Assembly: GCF_030695035.1 (NCBI RefSeq)
Contig: NZ_JAUYTT010000008.1
Span: 682,001 to 746,000, forward strand
From: Frigidibacter sp.
Lineage (GTDB): Bacteria; Pseudomonadota; Alphaproteobacteria; Rhodobacterales; Rhodobacteraceae
Direction of reading: 5' to 3'
DNA: 64,000 nt
Both the position numbers and the translations under genes were made by a program. Every line of letters starts with the position of its first letter. The stretch's first letter is position 1. Below, in pieces: positions 8,684 to 17,860 of the stretch. Below the pieces are notes generated by a model that was not told where the DNA came from, made no database searches, and saw only the letters and a program-made list of their open reading frames with translations.

Positions 8684-10054
8684 TTACATCAACTTGCGGC
8701 GGCGTGTCACGCGGATATCCAGCTCGGTGATCTTCTTGCGCAAGGTATTGCGGTTGATTCCCAGAAGATCGGCACATTTGGCCTGATTGCCGGCGGTGGC
8801 ATCCAGCGCGATCTCGATCAGCGGCATCTCTACCTCACGCAGGATACGGCCATAGAGCCCGGGCGGCGGCAGCGCGCCGCCATGCAGGTCGAAATAACGC
8901 TTGAGGTGCTTGGCGACGGAAGCAGACAGCCTGTCGCCCTCGCCCCCGCCCTTCATCGGCTCCATGGCAGGCTGGCTGCCCAGGATCGCCTCAACCTCGG
9001 TGCGGCCGATCTCTTCCTCGGGCGAGGTGACCAGCAGGCGGCGCACGGTGTTTTCCAGCTGGCGCACGTTGCCGGGCCAGCTATAGGCGCGGATCAGCTC
9101 CATCGCGTCGGCGCTGAGCCGGCGGAGCGCAAAGCCCTCGCGCTCGCCGCGGGTCAGGAAATGCTCGGCCAGCGCCGGGATGTCATCGACCCGCTCGCGC
9201 AGCGAGGGAACTGCAAGCGTCACACCGCCAAGCCGGTAGAACAGGTCCTGCCGGAAGCCCCCGCCCTCCATCCGCCGACCAAGGTCGATCTGGCTGGTCG
9301 CCATGATCCGCGGCGCATTGCTGCCAAGCGTGTCGAGCAGCCGCACGATCCGGCCCTGCGCGTCATCGTCGAAATCGCCGACCTCGTCGAAGACAAGGCT
9401 GCCGCCCCGCGCCCGGGCGATCAGCGCCGAGGGGCCATCGGCGCCTTGCAGGTCCTGCGCCTGCGCCACCACGAAGGGCAGCGTGCGGCGGTCGGAAAAG
9501 TCATGGATCGCGCGGGCGATCAGCGACTTGCCGGTGCCGCTCTCGCCGGTGATCAGCACCGCCAGATCGGTGTTCATCACCCGCGCCACCAAGCGGTAGA
9601 GCGCCTGCATCGCCGGGGTGCGGCCGACCAGCGGCAGGTCATCCCCCGGCTCGGGCCGCGGCTCAGCCGTCTTGGCGGGCACGGCGCGGCGCTTTTGCTC
9701 CAGCGCGCGGGCGGCGCGCTTCATCAGGTCGGGAAGGTCGAAGGGTTTGGGCAGGTAATCATAGGCTTCGGCTTCGGCGGCCTGGATCGCGGTCATGATG
9801 GTGTTCTGCGCCGAGATCACGATCACCGGCAGGCCGGGCCGTTCCTTGGCGATGCGGGGCAGCGCCTCCAGCCCGTTGCCATCGGGCATGATCACGTCGG
9901 AAATGACCAGATCGCCCTTCCCCTCCTCGACCCAACGCATCAGCGTCATCAGCGACGAGGTCGCGTGCACCTTGCATCCGGCGCGGGTCAGCGCCTGGGT
10001 CAGCACGGTGCGGATCGTGCGGTCGTCATCTGCGACAAGAACGGTGCCGTCCAT
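8684..10054 (-). CDS. ntrC: Nitrogen regulation response regulator NtrC
   Basis: A 456-residue response regulator. Receiver with Asp53 ([11 protein letters not shown]), AAA+ domain with Walker [10 protein letters not shown] and Walker [13 protein letters not shown], and a Fis-type HTH ([15 protein letters not shown]). Where most NtrC proteins carry GAFTGA this one reads [17 protein letters not shown], so the sigma-54 loop is missing. Rhodobacter capsulatus NtrC is known to lack it and to activate sigma-70 RNA polymerase; the same is inferred here. It follows ntrB by 13 bases and receives phosphate from it in response to nitrogen status. Confidence 0.96.
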   Translation of the reverse strand: MDGTVLVADDDRTIRTVLTQALTRAGCKVHATSSLMTLMRWVEEGKGDLVISDVIMPDGNGLEALPRIAKERPGLPVIVISAQNTIMTAIQAAEAEAYDYLPKPFDLPDLMKRAARALEQKRRAVPAKTAEPRPEPGDDLPLVGRTPAMQALYRLVARVMNTDLAVLITGESGTGKSLIARAIHDFSDRRTLPFVVAQAQDLQGADGPSALIARARGGSLVFDEVGDFDDDAQGRIVRLLDTLGSNAPRIMATSQIDLGRRMEGGGFRQDLFYRLGGVTLAVPSLRERVDDIPALAEHFLTRGEREGFALRRLSADAMELIRAYSWPGNVRQLENTVRRLLVTSPEEEIGRTEVEAILGSQPAMEPMKGGGEGDRLSASVAKHLKRYFDLHGGALPPPGLYGRILREVEMPLIEIALDATAGNQAKCADLLGINRNTLRKKITELDIRVTRRRKLM

Positions 10055-10067
10055 GGGTCAGTCTCTC

Positions 10068-11180
10068 CTACGCGGTCTCATCGCCGTCCCCCGCCGTGCC
10101 TTTTGGCGCGATGGGCAGCGAAATGCGGAATACGGTCTTGCCGGGGACGGAATCGACGCTGATCCAGCCGCCGTGGTCGGAAATGATCTTCGACACCAGC
10201 GCGAGGCCAAGGCCGGTGCCATTCTCGCGCCCCGACACGAAGGGCTCGAAGATTTCAGAGGCGATGTCGGGCGGGATGCCGGGGCCGTTGTCGATGATCT
10301 CGACCTGCAGCGGCACGGCGCGGCCGGTGCCATCGCGCCGGCGCAGGCGCAGCGACAGGTCATAGAAGGTATGGATGCGGATCACCCCCGGCTTGCCCTT
10401 GGAGGCTTCGGCGGCGTTCTTCAGCAGGTTCAGGAACACCTGCAGCAGCTGGTCGCCATCGCCGAGGGTCGAGGGCAAGGATGGGTCGTAATCCTCGACG
10501 ATCTGCATATGCGCGGCGAACCCGACGAGCGATGAGCGGCGGGCGCGGTCCAGCACGTCATGGATGTTCACCGCGCGCTGTTCGGGCGGGCGCAGGTTGC
10601 CGAACTGCTCCACCTGCTCCAGCAGCTTCACGATGCGGCGGGTTTCCTCGACGATCAGGTCGGTCAGCTCGCGGTCCTCGGCGCTGGCATTCATCGAAAT
10701 CAGCTGCGCCGCGCCGGAAATGCCGGCCAGCGGGTTCTTGATCTCATGCGCCAGCATCTCGGCCATGCCGATCGCCGATTTCGCGGCGGACTTGACGTTT
10801 TGCGCGCGGCCGAGCCGGTCGGCCAGCTCGCGCGGGGCGATGGTCAGCAGCAAGGTGGTGGGATCGTCGTTCAGCGGCGCGACCTGAAGGTTGCACACCA
10901 CCGGCGCCCGTTCCCCGGTGCCGACATCGACATCGTTCAGGAACAGCGCCGACTGGTTGGTGCGGGCGCGGGCAAAGACCTCTTCCAGCGGCGCGTCTAT
11001 GGCCAGCTTGTCCAGCACCGGCTGGCCCTGCATCGAGCGGGTGGAGAGGTTGAGGAACGCCTCCGCCGCCGGGTTGATGGCGATCACCCGGTCCTGCGCA
11101 TCCAGCAGCAGCGCCGGGGTTGGCAACGATGCCCAGATCGAGCCGGGCGCGGGCAGATAGGGGGCGGCGCGCTTCTTCAT
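10068..11180 (-). CDS. ntrB: Nitrogen regulation sensor kinase NtrB
   Basis: A 370-residue soluble kinase: PAS domain about 15-120, HisKA with the phosphoacceptor in AHEIKNPLAGISGAAQLI (His145) and an HATPase domain with GTGLGLALVSKIISDHGG. NtrB phosphorylates or dephosphorylates NtrC under control of PII protein. The frame stays open upstream into dusB, but the family starts at MKKRAAPYLPAPGSIW; that ATG (11180) overlaps the dusB stop as ATGA, so the shorter protein is correct. Confidence 0.95.
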   Translation of the reverse strand: MKKRAAPYLPAPGSIWASLPTPALLLDAQDRVIAINPAAEAFLNLSTRSMQGQPVLDKLAIDAPLEEVFARARTNQSALFLNDVDVGTGERAPVVCNLQVAPLNDDPTTLLLTIAPRELADRLGRAQNVKSAAKSAIGMAEMLAHEIKNPLAGISGAAQLISMNASAEDRELTDLIVEETRRIVKLLEQVEQFGNLRPPEQRAVNIHDVLDRARRSSLVGFAAHMQIVEDYDPSLPSTLGDGDQLLQVFLNLLKNAAEASKGKPGVIRIHTFYDLSLRLRRRDGTGRAVPLQVEIIDNGPGIPPDIASEIFEPFVSGRENGTGLGLALVSKIISDHGGWISVDSVPGKTVFRISLPIAPKGTAGDGDETA

Positions 11181-12205
11181 GCGGCGGCCCTCTCGCTCTC
11201 GGCCTCGGCCAGCGCCTCGCTTGCGGCATCGGTCGCGGCAAACCCGCTGCGGACCAGCGCCAGCACAGCCGCCGGATCGGGCGCCACCATCAATGCGGCG
11301 CGCAAAGAAGACGCGGCGCCGGCGACACCCGCATACCAACCCAGATGCTTGCGCGCGATGCGCAGGCCAAGGTCGCGGCCGTAAAAGCCCAGGATCGCCT
11401 CGTAATGCTCGGCCACCAGATCGGCGCGGGCGGCGCCATAGGGCACCTCGGGCGCCGGGGTGCCGTGCAGGGCATGGGCAATCTCGGCCAGCCGCCAGGG
11501 CGCGCCCTGCGCCCCGCGTCCCACCATAACCCCCGCCGCGCCCGACTGCGCCAGCGCCTGCCGCGCCGAGCCCTCGCCGACGATATCCCCGTTCGCCACC
11601 ACCGGAATGCACACCGCCGCGCGCACCGCCGCAATCGCCGCCCAGTCCGCCCGGCCCTTGTAGAACTGCATCCGCGTGCGCCCGTGGACCACCACCATCC
11701 GCACCCCCGCCGCCTCGGCCCGTTGCGCCAGCTCCGCCGCGTTCAGGCAATCGCTGTCCCAGCCAAGCCGCATCTTCAGCGTCACCGGCACAGATACCGC
11801 GCCCGCCACCGCCTCGATCAGCCGCAGCGCATGGTCGGGCACCCGCATCAGCGCCGAACCAGAGGCGCCGCCCGTCACCTTCTTCGCCGGGCAGCCCATG
11901 TTGATGTCGATGATCTGCGCGCCAAGATCGGCAACCAGCCGCGCCGCCTCGGCCATCGGCCCCGGCTCGCGTCCCGCAAGCTGCACCGAGGTCAGCCCCG
12001 CCGCGTCCAGCCCCAGATCGATTCGCGCCTTCGCCCGCACCGAGGGACGCGCCGTGACCATCTCGCCGCTCGCCACCATTTCCGACACAACCAGCCCGGC
12101 GCCAAAGCGCGCGACCAGCCGCCGGAACGGCAGATCGGTGATGCCAGCCATCGGCGCCAGCAACACTGGCGGGTCGAGCGTGAGGTTTGCCACCTGAATG
12201 GACAA
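11177..12205 (-). CDS. dusB: tRNA-dihydrouridine synthase (NifR3/DusB)
   Basis: A 342-residue FMN-dependent TIM-barrel enzyme that reduces uridine to dihydrouridine in tRNA. Characteristic motifs: APMAGITDLPFR, the active-site Cys105 in IDINMGCPAKKV, MRLGWD, VHGRTRMQFYKG and IPVVANGDI. It is first in the nifR3-ntrB-ntrC order known from Rhodobacter. The start codon is TTG at 12205, preceded by AAGGA at a good distance; no ATG lies between it and the conserved start. Confidence 0.95.
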   Translation of the reverse strand: MSIQVANLTLDPPVLLAPMAGITDLPFRRLVARFGAGLVVSEMVASGEMVTARPSVRAKARIDLGLDAAGLTSVQLAGREPGPMAEAARLVADLGAQIIDINMGCPAKKVTGGASGSALMRVPDHALRLIEAVAGAVSVPVTLKMRLGWDSDCLNAAELAQRAEAAGVRMVVVHGRTRMQFYKGRADWAAIAAVRAAVCIPVVANGDIVGEGSARQALAQSGAAGVMVGRGAQGAPWRLAEIAHALHGTPAPEVPYGAARADLVAEHYEAILGFYGRDLGLRIARKHLGWYAGVAGAASSLRAALMVAPDPAAVLALVRSGFAATDAASEALAEAESERAAA

Positions 12206-12426
12206 CTGCCTAATCCTTGTGCGGTTGGGTTGGAGCTAATCCCTTGCCCGGGGAATCGCAATCTCTGGCCTGCCCGGGCGCAGCCAAAATTATCGTATGC
12301 CCGTTATTTGGGCAGACATGCCCGGTGCATCGCCATGTGCGGAAGATTAACACATTGCGACACCCCGCCGCGGTGCTTGCCCGGTCTTGGCGGCTCCGTT
12401 ACAGCAGGGCCCCGGAGGACCGCAAC

Positions 12427-13566
12427 ATGACAACCGCGGCAATCATCGTGGCAGCAGGGCGCGGCAGCCGCGCCGGCGGGCCGGAACCCAAGCAGTGGCA
12501 GGCGCTTGGCAGCGTGCCCGTGCTGCGCCACACGCTGGACGCCTTCGCCCACATCGGCCGCACGGTGCTGGTGCTGCACCCGGACGACATGGCCCGCGGC
12601 ATTGCCGAATTCGGCGGCGAAGTGACGCTCATCGCCGGCGGCGCCACCCGCACCGCCAGCGTCCGCGCCGCGCTGGAGCTGCTCGAGGGGTCAGGCGTGA
12701 CCCGCGTGCTGATCCAGGACGGCGCCCGCCCGCTGACCAGCCCGGCCCTGATCGCCCGCGTGCTGGCGGCGCTGGAGCATGCTCCGGGCGCCGCGCCCGC
12801 CCTGCCGGTAACGGACGCGCTCTGGACCGGCGCCGAGGGCCGCGTCACCGGCAGCCGCGACCGCGAGGGCCTCTACCGCGCGCAAACCCCGCAGGGCTTC
12901 GACCTCGCCGCCATCCTCGCCGCGCATCGCTCTGGCCCGGCGGAGGCGCCCGACGATGTCGCCATCGCCCGCGCCGCCGGCCTTGACGTGACCATCGTCG
13001 AGGGCGAGGAGGAGAACATCAAGATCACCTTCCCCGGCGATTTCGCCCGGGCCGAGGCGATCCTGCACCGCCGGAAGGGAGCGCCCGCGATGGACGTAAG
13101 ACTGGGCAACGGCTTTGACGTCCACGCCTTCTGCGAGGGCGACCACGTCACCCTCTGCGGGGTCAAAGTCCCGCATGGACGCGGCCTTCTGGGCCATTCC
13201 GATGCCGATGTCGGCATGCACGCCCTGACCGACGCGATCTATGGCGCGCTGGCGGCAGGCGATATCGGCCGGCATTTCCCGCCCACCGATCCGCAATGGA
13301 AGGGCGCGGCCAGCGAGATCTTCCTCGCCCATGCCGCCGCCTTGGCCCGGACCCGCGGCTACACCATCGCCAATGTCGATGTGACGCTGATCTGCGAGCG
13401 GCCCAAGGTGGGCCCCCATGCCGCAGCGATGTGCGCGGAACTGGCGCGCATCCTGGGGATTGCTGTGGACCGGGTATCGGTGAAGGCCACAACCTCCGAG
13501 CGCCTCGGCTTCACCGGCCGCGAGGAAGGCATCGCCGCCATTGCCACTGCGACCCTAGTCGCCTGA
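12427..13566 (+). CDS. ispDF: Bifunctional IspD/IspF isoprenoid enzyme
   Basis: A 379-residue fusion for two non-adjacent steps of the MEP isoprenoid pathway. Residues 1-221 are IspD (2-C-methyl-D-erythritol 4-phosphate cytidylyltransferase), with the nucleotide loop [15 protein letters not shown]. Residues 222-379 are IspF (MECDP synthase), with metal ligands in NGFDVHAF and [14 protein letters not shown] and [14 protein letters not shown] near the end. I chose the ATG at 12427 behind GGAGG; the frame is open further upstream but without homology. It heads ispDF-pgpA-cinA and is divergent from dusB across 221 bases. Confidence 0.97.
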   Translation: MTTAAIIVAAGRGSRAGGPEPKQWQALGSVPVLRHTLDAFAHIGRTVLVLHPDDMARGIAEFGGEVTLIAGGATRTASVRAALELLEGSGVTRVLIQDGARPLTSPALIARVLAALEHAPGAAPALPVTDALWTGAEGRVTGSRDREGLYRAQTPQGFDLAAILAAHRSGPAEAPDDVAIARAAGLDVTIVEGEEENIKITFPGDFARAEAILHRRKGAPAMDVRLGNGFDVHAFCEGDHVTLCGVKVPHGRGLLGHSDADVGMHALTDAIYGALAAGDIGRHFPPTDPQWKGAASEIFLAHAAALARTRGYTIANVDVTLICERPKVGPHAAAMCAELARILGIAVDRVSVKATTSERLGFTGREEGIAAIATATLVA

Positions 13567-13601
13567 CCCAACGCGACGCTCGTCGCCTGAAAGGATTTCA
13601 G

Positions 13602-14165
13602 ATGGAACGCGAGACGCTGGAAGAGCGGCTGGACCCGAACCCGCCGAAGAAGCTGCGCCGCGGGCCCTGGACCCCGCAGCTGCTGGTGGCGACCGTGGGC
13701 GGCATCGGCTACCTGCGCCCCGCCTCGGGCACCTGGGCCTCGGCCGCCGCCATCGGCGCGGGGCTGGTCCTGCACGGGATCGGCCATGTCTGGCTGCTGC
13801 TGGCGGCGACGCTGCTGGCCACGGCCGCGGGCTTCTGGGCCTGCGGGCGGGTGCTGGAGGACCGGCCGGGCGAGGATCCGTCCGAGGTGGTGATCGACGA
13901 GGTGGCGGGGCAATGGCTGGCGCTGCTGTTCCCCTCGGCCGGGTTCTGGCTGATGGGGCTGGACAGCTGGCACTTCCCCTATCCCGGCTGGGTCGCCGCC
14001 TTCGTGTTCTTCCGCCTGTTCGACATCTGGAAGCCCTGGATCATCGGCCGCGCCGACCGCCGCGCCGACGGGCCGGGGATCATGCTCGACGACCTTTTCG
14101 CCGGGCTCTTCGCCGGGGTGGCGACGATGATCGCCGCCGGCATCGCGCATGGGGTGTTCATGTGA
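13602..14165 (+). CDS. pgpA: Phosphatidylglycerophosphatase A
   Basis: A 187-residue inner-membrane phosphatase making phosphatidylglycerol from phosphatidylglycerophosphate. The PgpA family signatures [16 protein letters not shown] and [30 protein letters not shown] and [14 protein letters not shown] are all seen, interleaved with hydrophobic helices. The start is ATG at 13602 preceded by AAAGGA. The gene end overlaps the next start (GTGA), which couples it to cinA. Confidence 0.94.
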   Translation: MERETLEERLDPNPPKKLRRGPWTPQLLVATVGGIGYLRPASGTWASAAAIGAGLVLHGIGHVWLLLAATLLATAAGFWACGRVLEDRPGEDPSEVVIDEVAGQWLALLFPSAGFWLMGLDSWHFPYPGWVAAFVFFRLFDIWKPWIIGRADRRADGPGIMLDDLFAGLFAGVATMIAAGIAHGVFM

Positions 14166-14647
14166 CCCGCGCTGCCGAACTCCTCGCCGCCGACCTGCTT
14201 ACGGTCGCCCGCGCCGCCGGCCTGACCATCGCCACCGCCGAAAGCTGCACCGGCGGCCTGATCTCGGGCGCGATCACCGAAGTGGCGGGCTCGTCGGAGG
14301 TCTTTGATCGCGGCTTCGTCACCTATTCCAACGCCGCCAAGCAGGAGATGCTCGGCGTGCGCGCCGAGACGCTGGCCGAGCATGGCGCGGTCAGCGAGGC
14401 GGTGGCGCTGGAAATGGCGGTGGGCGCGCTGATCGGCTCAGGGGCGGACCTCGCCGTCTCCGTCACCGGCATCGCGGGCCCCGGCGGGTCAGAGCACAAG
14501 CCCGAAGGCCGCGTCTGCTTCGGCCTCGCCCGCCGCGGAGGCGACACGCATGTGGAAACGGTGGAGTTCAGCGCCCTCGGCCGCAGCGCGGTGCGGGCGG
14601 CGACGGTCGATCATGCCCTGGACCTGCTGATCGGGGCGGCAAGGTAA
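14162..14647 (+). CDS. cinA: CinA C-terminal-domain protein (nicotinamide-nucleotide amidase)
   Basis: A 161-residue stand-alone CinA C-terminal domain, which deamidates nicotinamide mononucleotide in NAD recycling. Conserved stretches: [45 protein letters not shown] and [17 protein letters not shown]. The N-terminal MoaB-like domain of full CinA is absent, as is common in proteobacteria (PncC type). It starts with GTG at 14162 inside the pgpA stop and is the last gene of the ispDF operon. Confidence 0.92.
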   Translation: MTRAAELLAADLLTVARAAGLTIATAESCTGGLISGAITEVAGSSEVFDRGFVTYSNAAKQEMLGVRAETLAEHGAVSEAVALEMAVGALIGSGADLAVSVTGIAGPGGSEHKPEGRVCFGLARRGGDTHVETVEFSALGRSAVRAATVDHALDLLIGAAR

Positions 14648-14653
14648 GAAGAA

Positions 14654-14817
14654 GGGGGGCGCTGCCCCCCGTCCTTCGGACCCCCCCCCGGGATATTTGG
14701 ACCAGAACGAATACAAGAGGTTCGACCCCTTCCAGCTTCGTTTTGGTCCAAATATCCTCGGGGGTGAATTTGCCGCAGGCAAAGAGGGGGCAGAAGGCCC
14801 CCTTCCTGCTTCAGGCC
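14654..14817. repeat. Intergenic palindromic element, copy A (paired)
   Basis: Two half-elements face each other between convergent cinA and lipA. Arms: GGATATTTGGACCAGAACGA (14691-14710) and TTCGTTTTGGTCCAAATATC (14737-14756), with pairing partly continuing across the spacer. Each half carries a G/C hairpin (GGGGGG-N5-CCCCCC at 14655-14671 on the left; GGGGGC...GCCCCC on the right) and a second small hairpin (GTCC-TTC-GGAC left; TTTGCC-GCA-GGCAAA right). It could serve as a bidirectional terminator. Confidence 0.75.
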
Positions 14818-15770
14818 CCCGCGCCCAGCTTCTCCAGCCGGGCCGCGCGCATCCGCGCGAAATCATCGCCCGCGTGATAGGACGAGCGCGTCAGCGGCGT
14901 CGCCGAGACCATCAGGAAGCCCTTGCCATAGGCGGCTTTCTCATAGGCGGCGAATTCTTCCGGCGGCACGAAGCGGTCGACCCGGTGGTGCTTGGGGGTG
15001 GGCTGCAGATACTGGCCGATGGTCAGGAAATCCACATCGGCGGCGCGCATGTCATCCATCACCTGCCGCACTGCCGGACCCTCTTCCCCCAGACCGACCA
15101 TGATGCCGGATTTGGTGAACATCGTCGGATCCAGCTCCTTCACCCGCTGCAGCAGCCGCAGCGAGTGGAAATAGCGCGCGCCGGGGCGCACTTCGGGGTA
15201 GAGGCCGGGCACGGTTTCAAGGTTGTGGTTGAAGACATCGGGGCGCGCCGCCACCACGGTCTCCAGCGCCGAGGGGGCGCATTTCAGGAAGTCAGGCACC
15301 AGCACTTCGATGGTCGTCCCGGGCGCGCGGTGGCGCACGGCGCGGATGGTCTGGGCGAAGTGATCGGCGCCGCCATCCTCCAGATCGTCACGGTCGACCG
15401 AGGTGATGACCACATGGTTCAGCCCCAACGTGGCGACGGCATGGGCGACCCGCCCCGGCTCGAACGCATCGAGGGTCTGCGGCTTGCCGGTGGCGACGTT
15501 GCAGAAGGTGCAGCCGCGGGTGCAGATCTCGCCCATGATCATCATGGTGGCGTGGCCCTGGCTCCAGCACTCGCCGACATTCGGGCAGCCGGCCTCCTCG
15601 CAGACCGTGACCAGCCGGTTCGCCTTCAGGATGTCGCGGGTGTCCTTGTAGCCTTGCGAGGTCGGCGCCTTGACGCGGATCCAGGACGGCTTCTTGGGCT
15701 GCTCCTGATCGGGGCGATGCGCCTTTTCAGGGTGGCGCTGGTCGGGGATGGTCAGATCGCGGGGGGACAT
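14811..15770 (-). CDS. lipA: Lipoyl synthase
   Basis: A 319-residue radical-SAM enzyme inserting two sulfurs into octanoyl groups on lipoate-dependent proteins. Both iron-sulfur motifs are visible: the auxiliary cluster [12 protein letters not shown] and the SAM cluster CTRGCTFC. Also [24 protein letters not shown] and the C-terminal [10 protein letters not shown]. The start is ATG at 15770 behind AGGAG; the frame is open for 39 more codons upstream without homology. A good promoter with a palindrome lies just upstream. Confidence 0.97.
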   Translation of the reverse strand: MSPRDLTIPDQRHPEKAHRPDQEQPKKPSWIRVKAPTSQGYKDTRDILKANRLVTVCEEAGCPNVGECWSQGHATMMIMGEICTRGCTFCNVATGKPQTLDAFEPGRVAHAVATLGLNHVVITSVDRDDLEDGGADHFAQTIRAVRHRAPGTTIEVLVPDFLKCAPSALETVVAARPDVFNHNLETVPGLYPEVRPGARYFHSLRLLQRVKELDPTMFTKSGIMVGLGEEGPAVRQVMDDMRAADVDFLTIGQYLQPTPKHHRVDRFVPPEEFAAYEKAAYGKGFLMVSATPLTRSSYHAGDDFARMRAARLEKLGAGA

Positions 15771-15782
15771 GGGCTTTCTCCT

Positions 15783-15823
15783 GCCGTTGCAACGGCAATA
15801 GCAAATCGCAACGCGAATGGCAA
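15783..15823 (-). promoter_or_regulatory. lipA promoter with overlapping palindrome
   Basis: On the minus strand TTGCCA (15823-15818), 17-base spacer, TATTGC (15800-15795). The perfect 14-base palindrome GCCGTTGCAACGGC (15783-15796) touches the -10 and covers the expected start site, so it could be a repressor site. No regulator was identified. Confidence 0.55.
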
Positions 15824-15878
15824 AGCCGCTGCGGGGTCTGCAGGGCGGCCATGCGCCGCGCATCTTGCTGCCAGCGCA

Positions 15879-15907
15879 TTGCGGCAACGCAGCATCGGGG
15901 TTACATT
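15879..15907 (+). promoter_or_regulatory. Promoter of the peroxiredoxin gene
   Basis: TTGCGG (15879-15884), 17-base spacer, TACATT (15902-15907), followed about 68 bases later by the gene start. A sigma-70-type match read by eye. Confidence 0.45.
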
Positions 15908-15974
15908 GATTCTAAGGGGAGGATTGCGGCGCCAGCCGGCGCCTGCACCATCACATGCAAACAGGAGAGACCCG

Positions 15975-16523
15975 ATGCAACCCGGAGCCAAGCTTCCCGA
16001 TGTCACCTTCCGCACCCGCGTGCGCGACGAGTCAATCGGCGGCGCCAATCCCTATCGCTGGGAAGAGCTGACCACGGCCGACTATTTCGGCGGCAAACGC
16101 GCGGTGCTGTTTGCCCTGCCGGGCGCCTTTACCCCCACCTGCTCGACCTTCCAACTGCCGGGCTTCGAGAAGGGCTTTGCCGATTTCCAGGCGCAGGGGA
16201 TCGATGCGATCTATTGCCTGTCGGTGAACGATGCCTTCGTGATGAACCAATGGGCCAAGGCCCAGGGCCTCGCCAATGTGCAGGTGATCCCGGACGGTTC
16301 GGGCGAGTTCACCCGCCGCGTGGGGATGCTGGTGCGCAAGGACAACCTCGGCTTCGGGCTGCGCAGCTGGCGTTATGCCGCGGTGATCAACGATGGCCGG
16401 GTCGAGGCATGGTTCGAGGAACCGGGCCTGTGCGATAACCACGGCGAGGATCCTTACGGCGTGTCGAGCCCGGAGTCGGTGCTGACCTGGCTGCGGGATG
16501 CGGCGCAAGAGCGGGCGGCGTAA
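15975..16523 (+). CDS. Prx5-like peroxiredoxin
   Basis: A 182-residue thiol peroxidase of the Prx5/redoxin branch. The active-site motif is PGAFTPTCSTFQLPGF with peroxidatic Cys56; Arg in the distal helix and the family pattern YCLSVNDAFVMNQWAK are present. It reduces hydrogen peroxide or alkyl hydroperoxides with glutaredoxin or thioredoxin. A second Cys (GLCDNHGEDPYGVSSPE) lies near the C-terminus, as in many Prx5-like proteins. The start is ATG at 15975 after AGGAGAG. It lies next to oxyR and katA (convergent with oxyR), forming a peroxide-defence cluster. Confidence 0.92.
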   Translation: MQPGAKLPDVTFRTRVRDESIGGANPYRWEELTTADYFGGKRAVLFALPGAFTPTCSTFQLPGFEKGFADFQAQGIDAIYCLSVNDAFVMNQWAKAQGLANVQVIPDGSGEFTRRVGMLVRKDNLGFGLRSWRYAAVINDGRVEAWFEEPGLCDNHGEDPYGVSSPESVLTWLRDAAQERAA

Positions 16524-16570
16524 GGGGTTCCGCCGAGGGGACACAAACACCGTTGCTGCTCACGTCGATT

Positions 16571-16780
16571 TGGCGAAGGCCATCGCCTTCGCCACGCGGT
16601 GCCGTCTCCACTGTTACCGGACGGGCCCCCAAAGGGCCCGGCCAGCGCCCGCCCCGCCCCTGGCGGGCGCTTCTCGCCCGCCAGGTCGGGCGCTGGCCTC
16701 CCCCGGTCTTGTGTTGCCGATGGCTCCGGGTGCATCCGTCTCGCACGGGCGGGGCGAGGCAGTGCCTCGCCTCTTTCCGC
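16571..16780. repeat. Cluster of four strong hairpins between prx and oxyR
   Basis: Within 273 gene-free bases: GGCGAAGGC-CATC-GCCTTCGCC; GGGCCC-CCAAA-GGGCCC (16623-16639); a two-tier hairpin GGCCAGCGCCCG (16640-16651) with CGGGCGCTGGCC (16687-16698) enclosing CTGGCGGGCG-CTTCT-CGCCCGCCAG (16660-16684); and GCGAGGCA-G-TGCCTCGC. This is far more structure than a simple terminator and resembles a dispersed intergenic repeat. Confidence 0.65.
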
Positions 16781-16796
16781 CTGAACTGAGCGCCCC

Positions 16797-17759
16797 TCAC
16801 ACCCGCGGCACCAGCCGCTGCGCCTCCGCCAGCAGCCCCGCCCCGGCCCCCGCCAGCAGCCGCGCCAGCGCCGGCACCCAGGGCTCCTCGCCAATCGCGG
16901 CGCGGCGCACCAGCCGCACCTGCCGCGACGGTTCCGGCACGGCGAAGCGCATCAGCGCCATCTGCGGCGCGGCGGCGGATTCGGCCCGCGCCGCCGCCTC
17001 CGGCACGAAGGTCAGCCCCATCCCCGCCGCCACCAGCCCGCAGAGCGTGGCCAGTGACGAGGCCCCCAGGTCGATTCGCGCCCTTCCTGAGCCCGGGCCG
17101 CCCCCCATTCGCCGCCGGTCCAGCGCGCAGACCTCCAGCGCCTGATCGGCGAGGCAGTGCCCTTCATCCAGCAGCAGCAGCTGGTCTGGGTCGAGCGAGA
17201 CCGGCCGCAGCGCCTCGGCCTGCCCGGCCAGTGCCGCCAGCCTAGCGGCGGTGCCGGCGAGCAGGAAGCGGTCCTCGAACAGCGGCAGGTCGATCATCCC
17301 CGGCCCGGGATCGGTGGCGATCACCGCCGCATCCAGCGTGCCATCCGACAGTTCGCGCAGCAGCGTTTCGGTTTCCGCCTCGCGCAGCCGCAGGTCCTGC
17401 GGCATGTCCACCGCACCACGCAGGGCGGCCAGCGCCGGCGGCACCAGATAGGGCGCCAGCGTCGGGATCACCCCCAGCGTCACCACCCCGCCAAGCGCGC
17501 CGCGCCGGGCGGCCGATTCCATCTCGCGCACTTCCGCCAGAATCCGCCCGGCCCGCGCCAGCACCTCATGCCCCGCCCGCGTCAGCCGTACCCCGCGCGG
17601 CAGCCGGTCCACCAGTGTCAGGCCAAGCGCACCCTCCAGCTCACGGATCTGCATCGACAGCGCCGGTTGCGTCACATGCACCCGCGCCGCAGCCCGGCCG
17701 AAATGCGCCTCTTCGGCAAGGGCGGTCAGGTAGCTGAGTTGGCGGAGGGTGACTGGCAT
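16797..17759 (-). CDS. oxyR: Hydrogen-peroxide-sensing LysR regulator OxyR
   Basis: A 320-residue LysR-type regulator. N-terminal winged HTH ([20 protein letters not shown]) and a C-terminal sensing domain. Both OxyR redox cysteines are visible, Cys202 in [13 protein letters not shown] and Cys211 in EVCALD; their 9-residue spacing equals Cys199/Cys208 of E. coli OxyR, which form a disulfide on oxidation. This separates it from generic LysR proteins. It is divergent from katA across 101 bases and would control it. Confidence 0.94.
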   Translation of the reverse strand: MPVTLRQLSYLTALAEEAHFGRAAARVHVTQPALSMQIRELEGALGLTLVDRLPRGVRLTRAGHEVLARAGRILAEVREMESAARRGALGGVVTLGVIPTLAPYLVPPALAALRGAVDMPQDLRLREAETETLLRELSDGTLDAAVIATDPGPGMIDLPLFEDRFLLAGTAARLAALAGQAEALRPVSLDPDQLLLLDEGHCLADQALEVCALDRRRMGGGPGSGRARIDLGASSLATLCGLVAAGMGLTFVPEAAARAESAAAPQMALMRFAVPEPSRQVRLVRRAAIGEEPWVPALARLLAGAGAGLLAEAQRLVPRV

Positions 17760-17860
17760 CAGATATCCTTATCAGAAACCCAAGAAAATGCAATTTCCCA
17801 TTATCCCGCCCGGCCCGCATAGTTCGCTCAACCGAAAAGCCAAGGGAGAGGATAACACCC
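17760..17860. promoter_or_regulatory. oxyR-katA divergent control region
   Basis: 101 A/T-richer bases holding both promoters. A GATA-TCCT-TATC palindrome lies at 17762-17773, immediately next to the oxyR start, and another TTATC occurs 30 bases on. OxyR sites are four spaced ATAG-like half-sites and hard to call by eye, so the operator itself is not assigned. The katA ribosome site is GGGAGAGGA. Confidence 0.4.
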
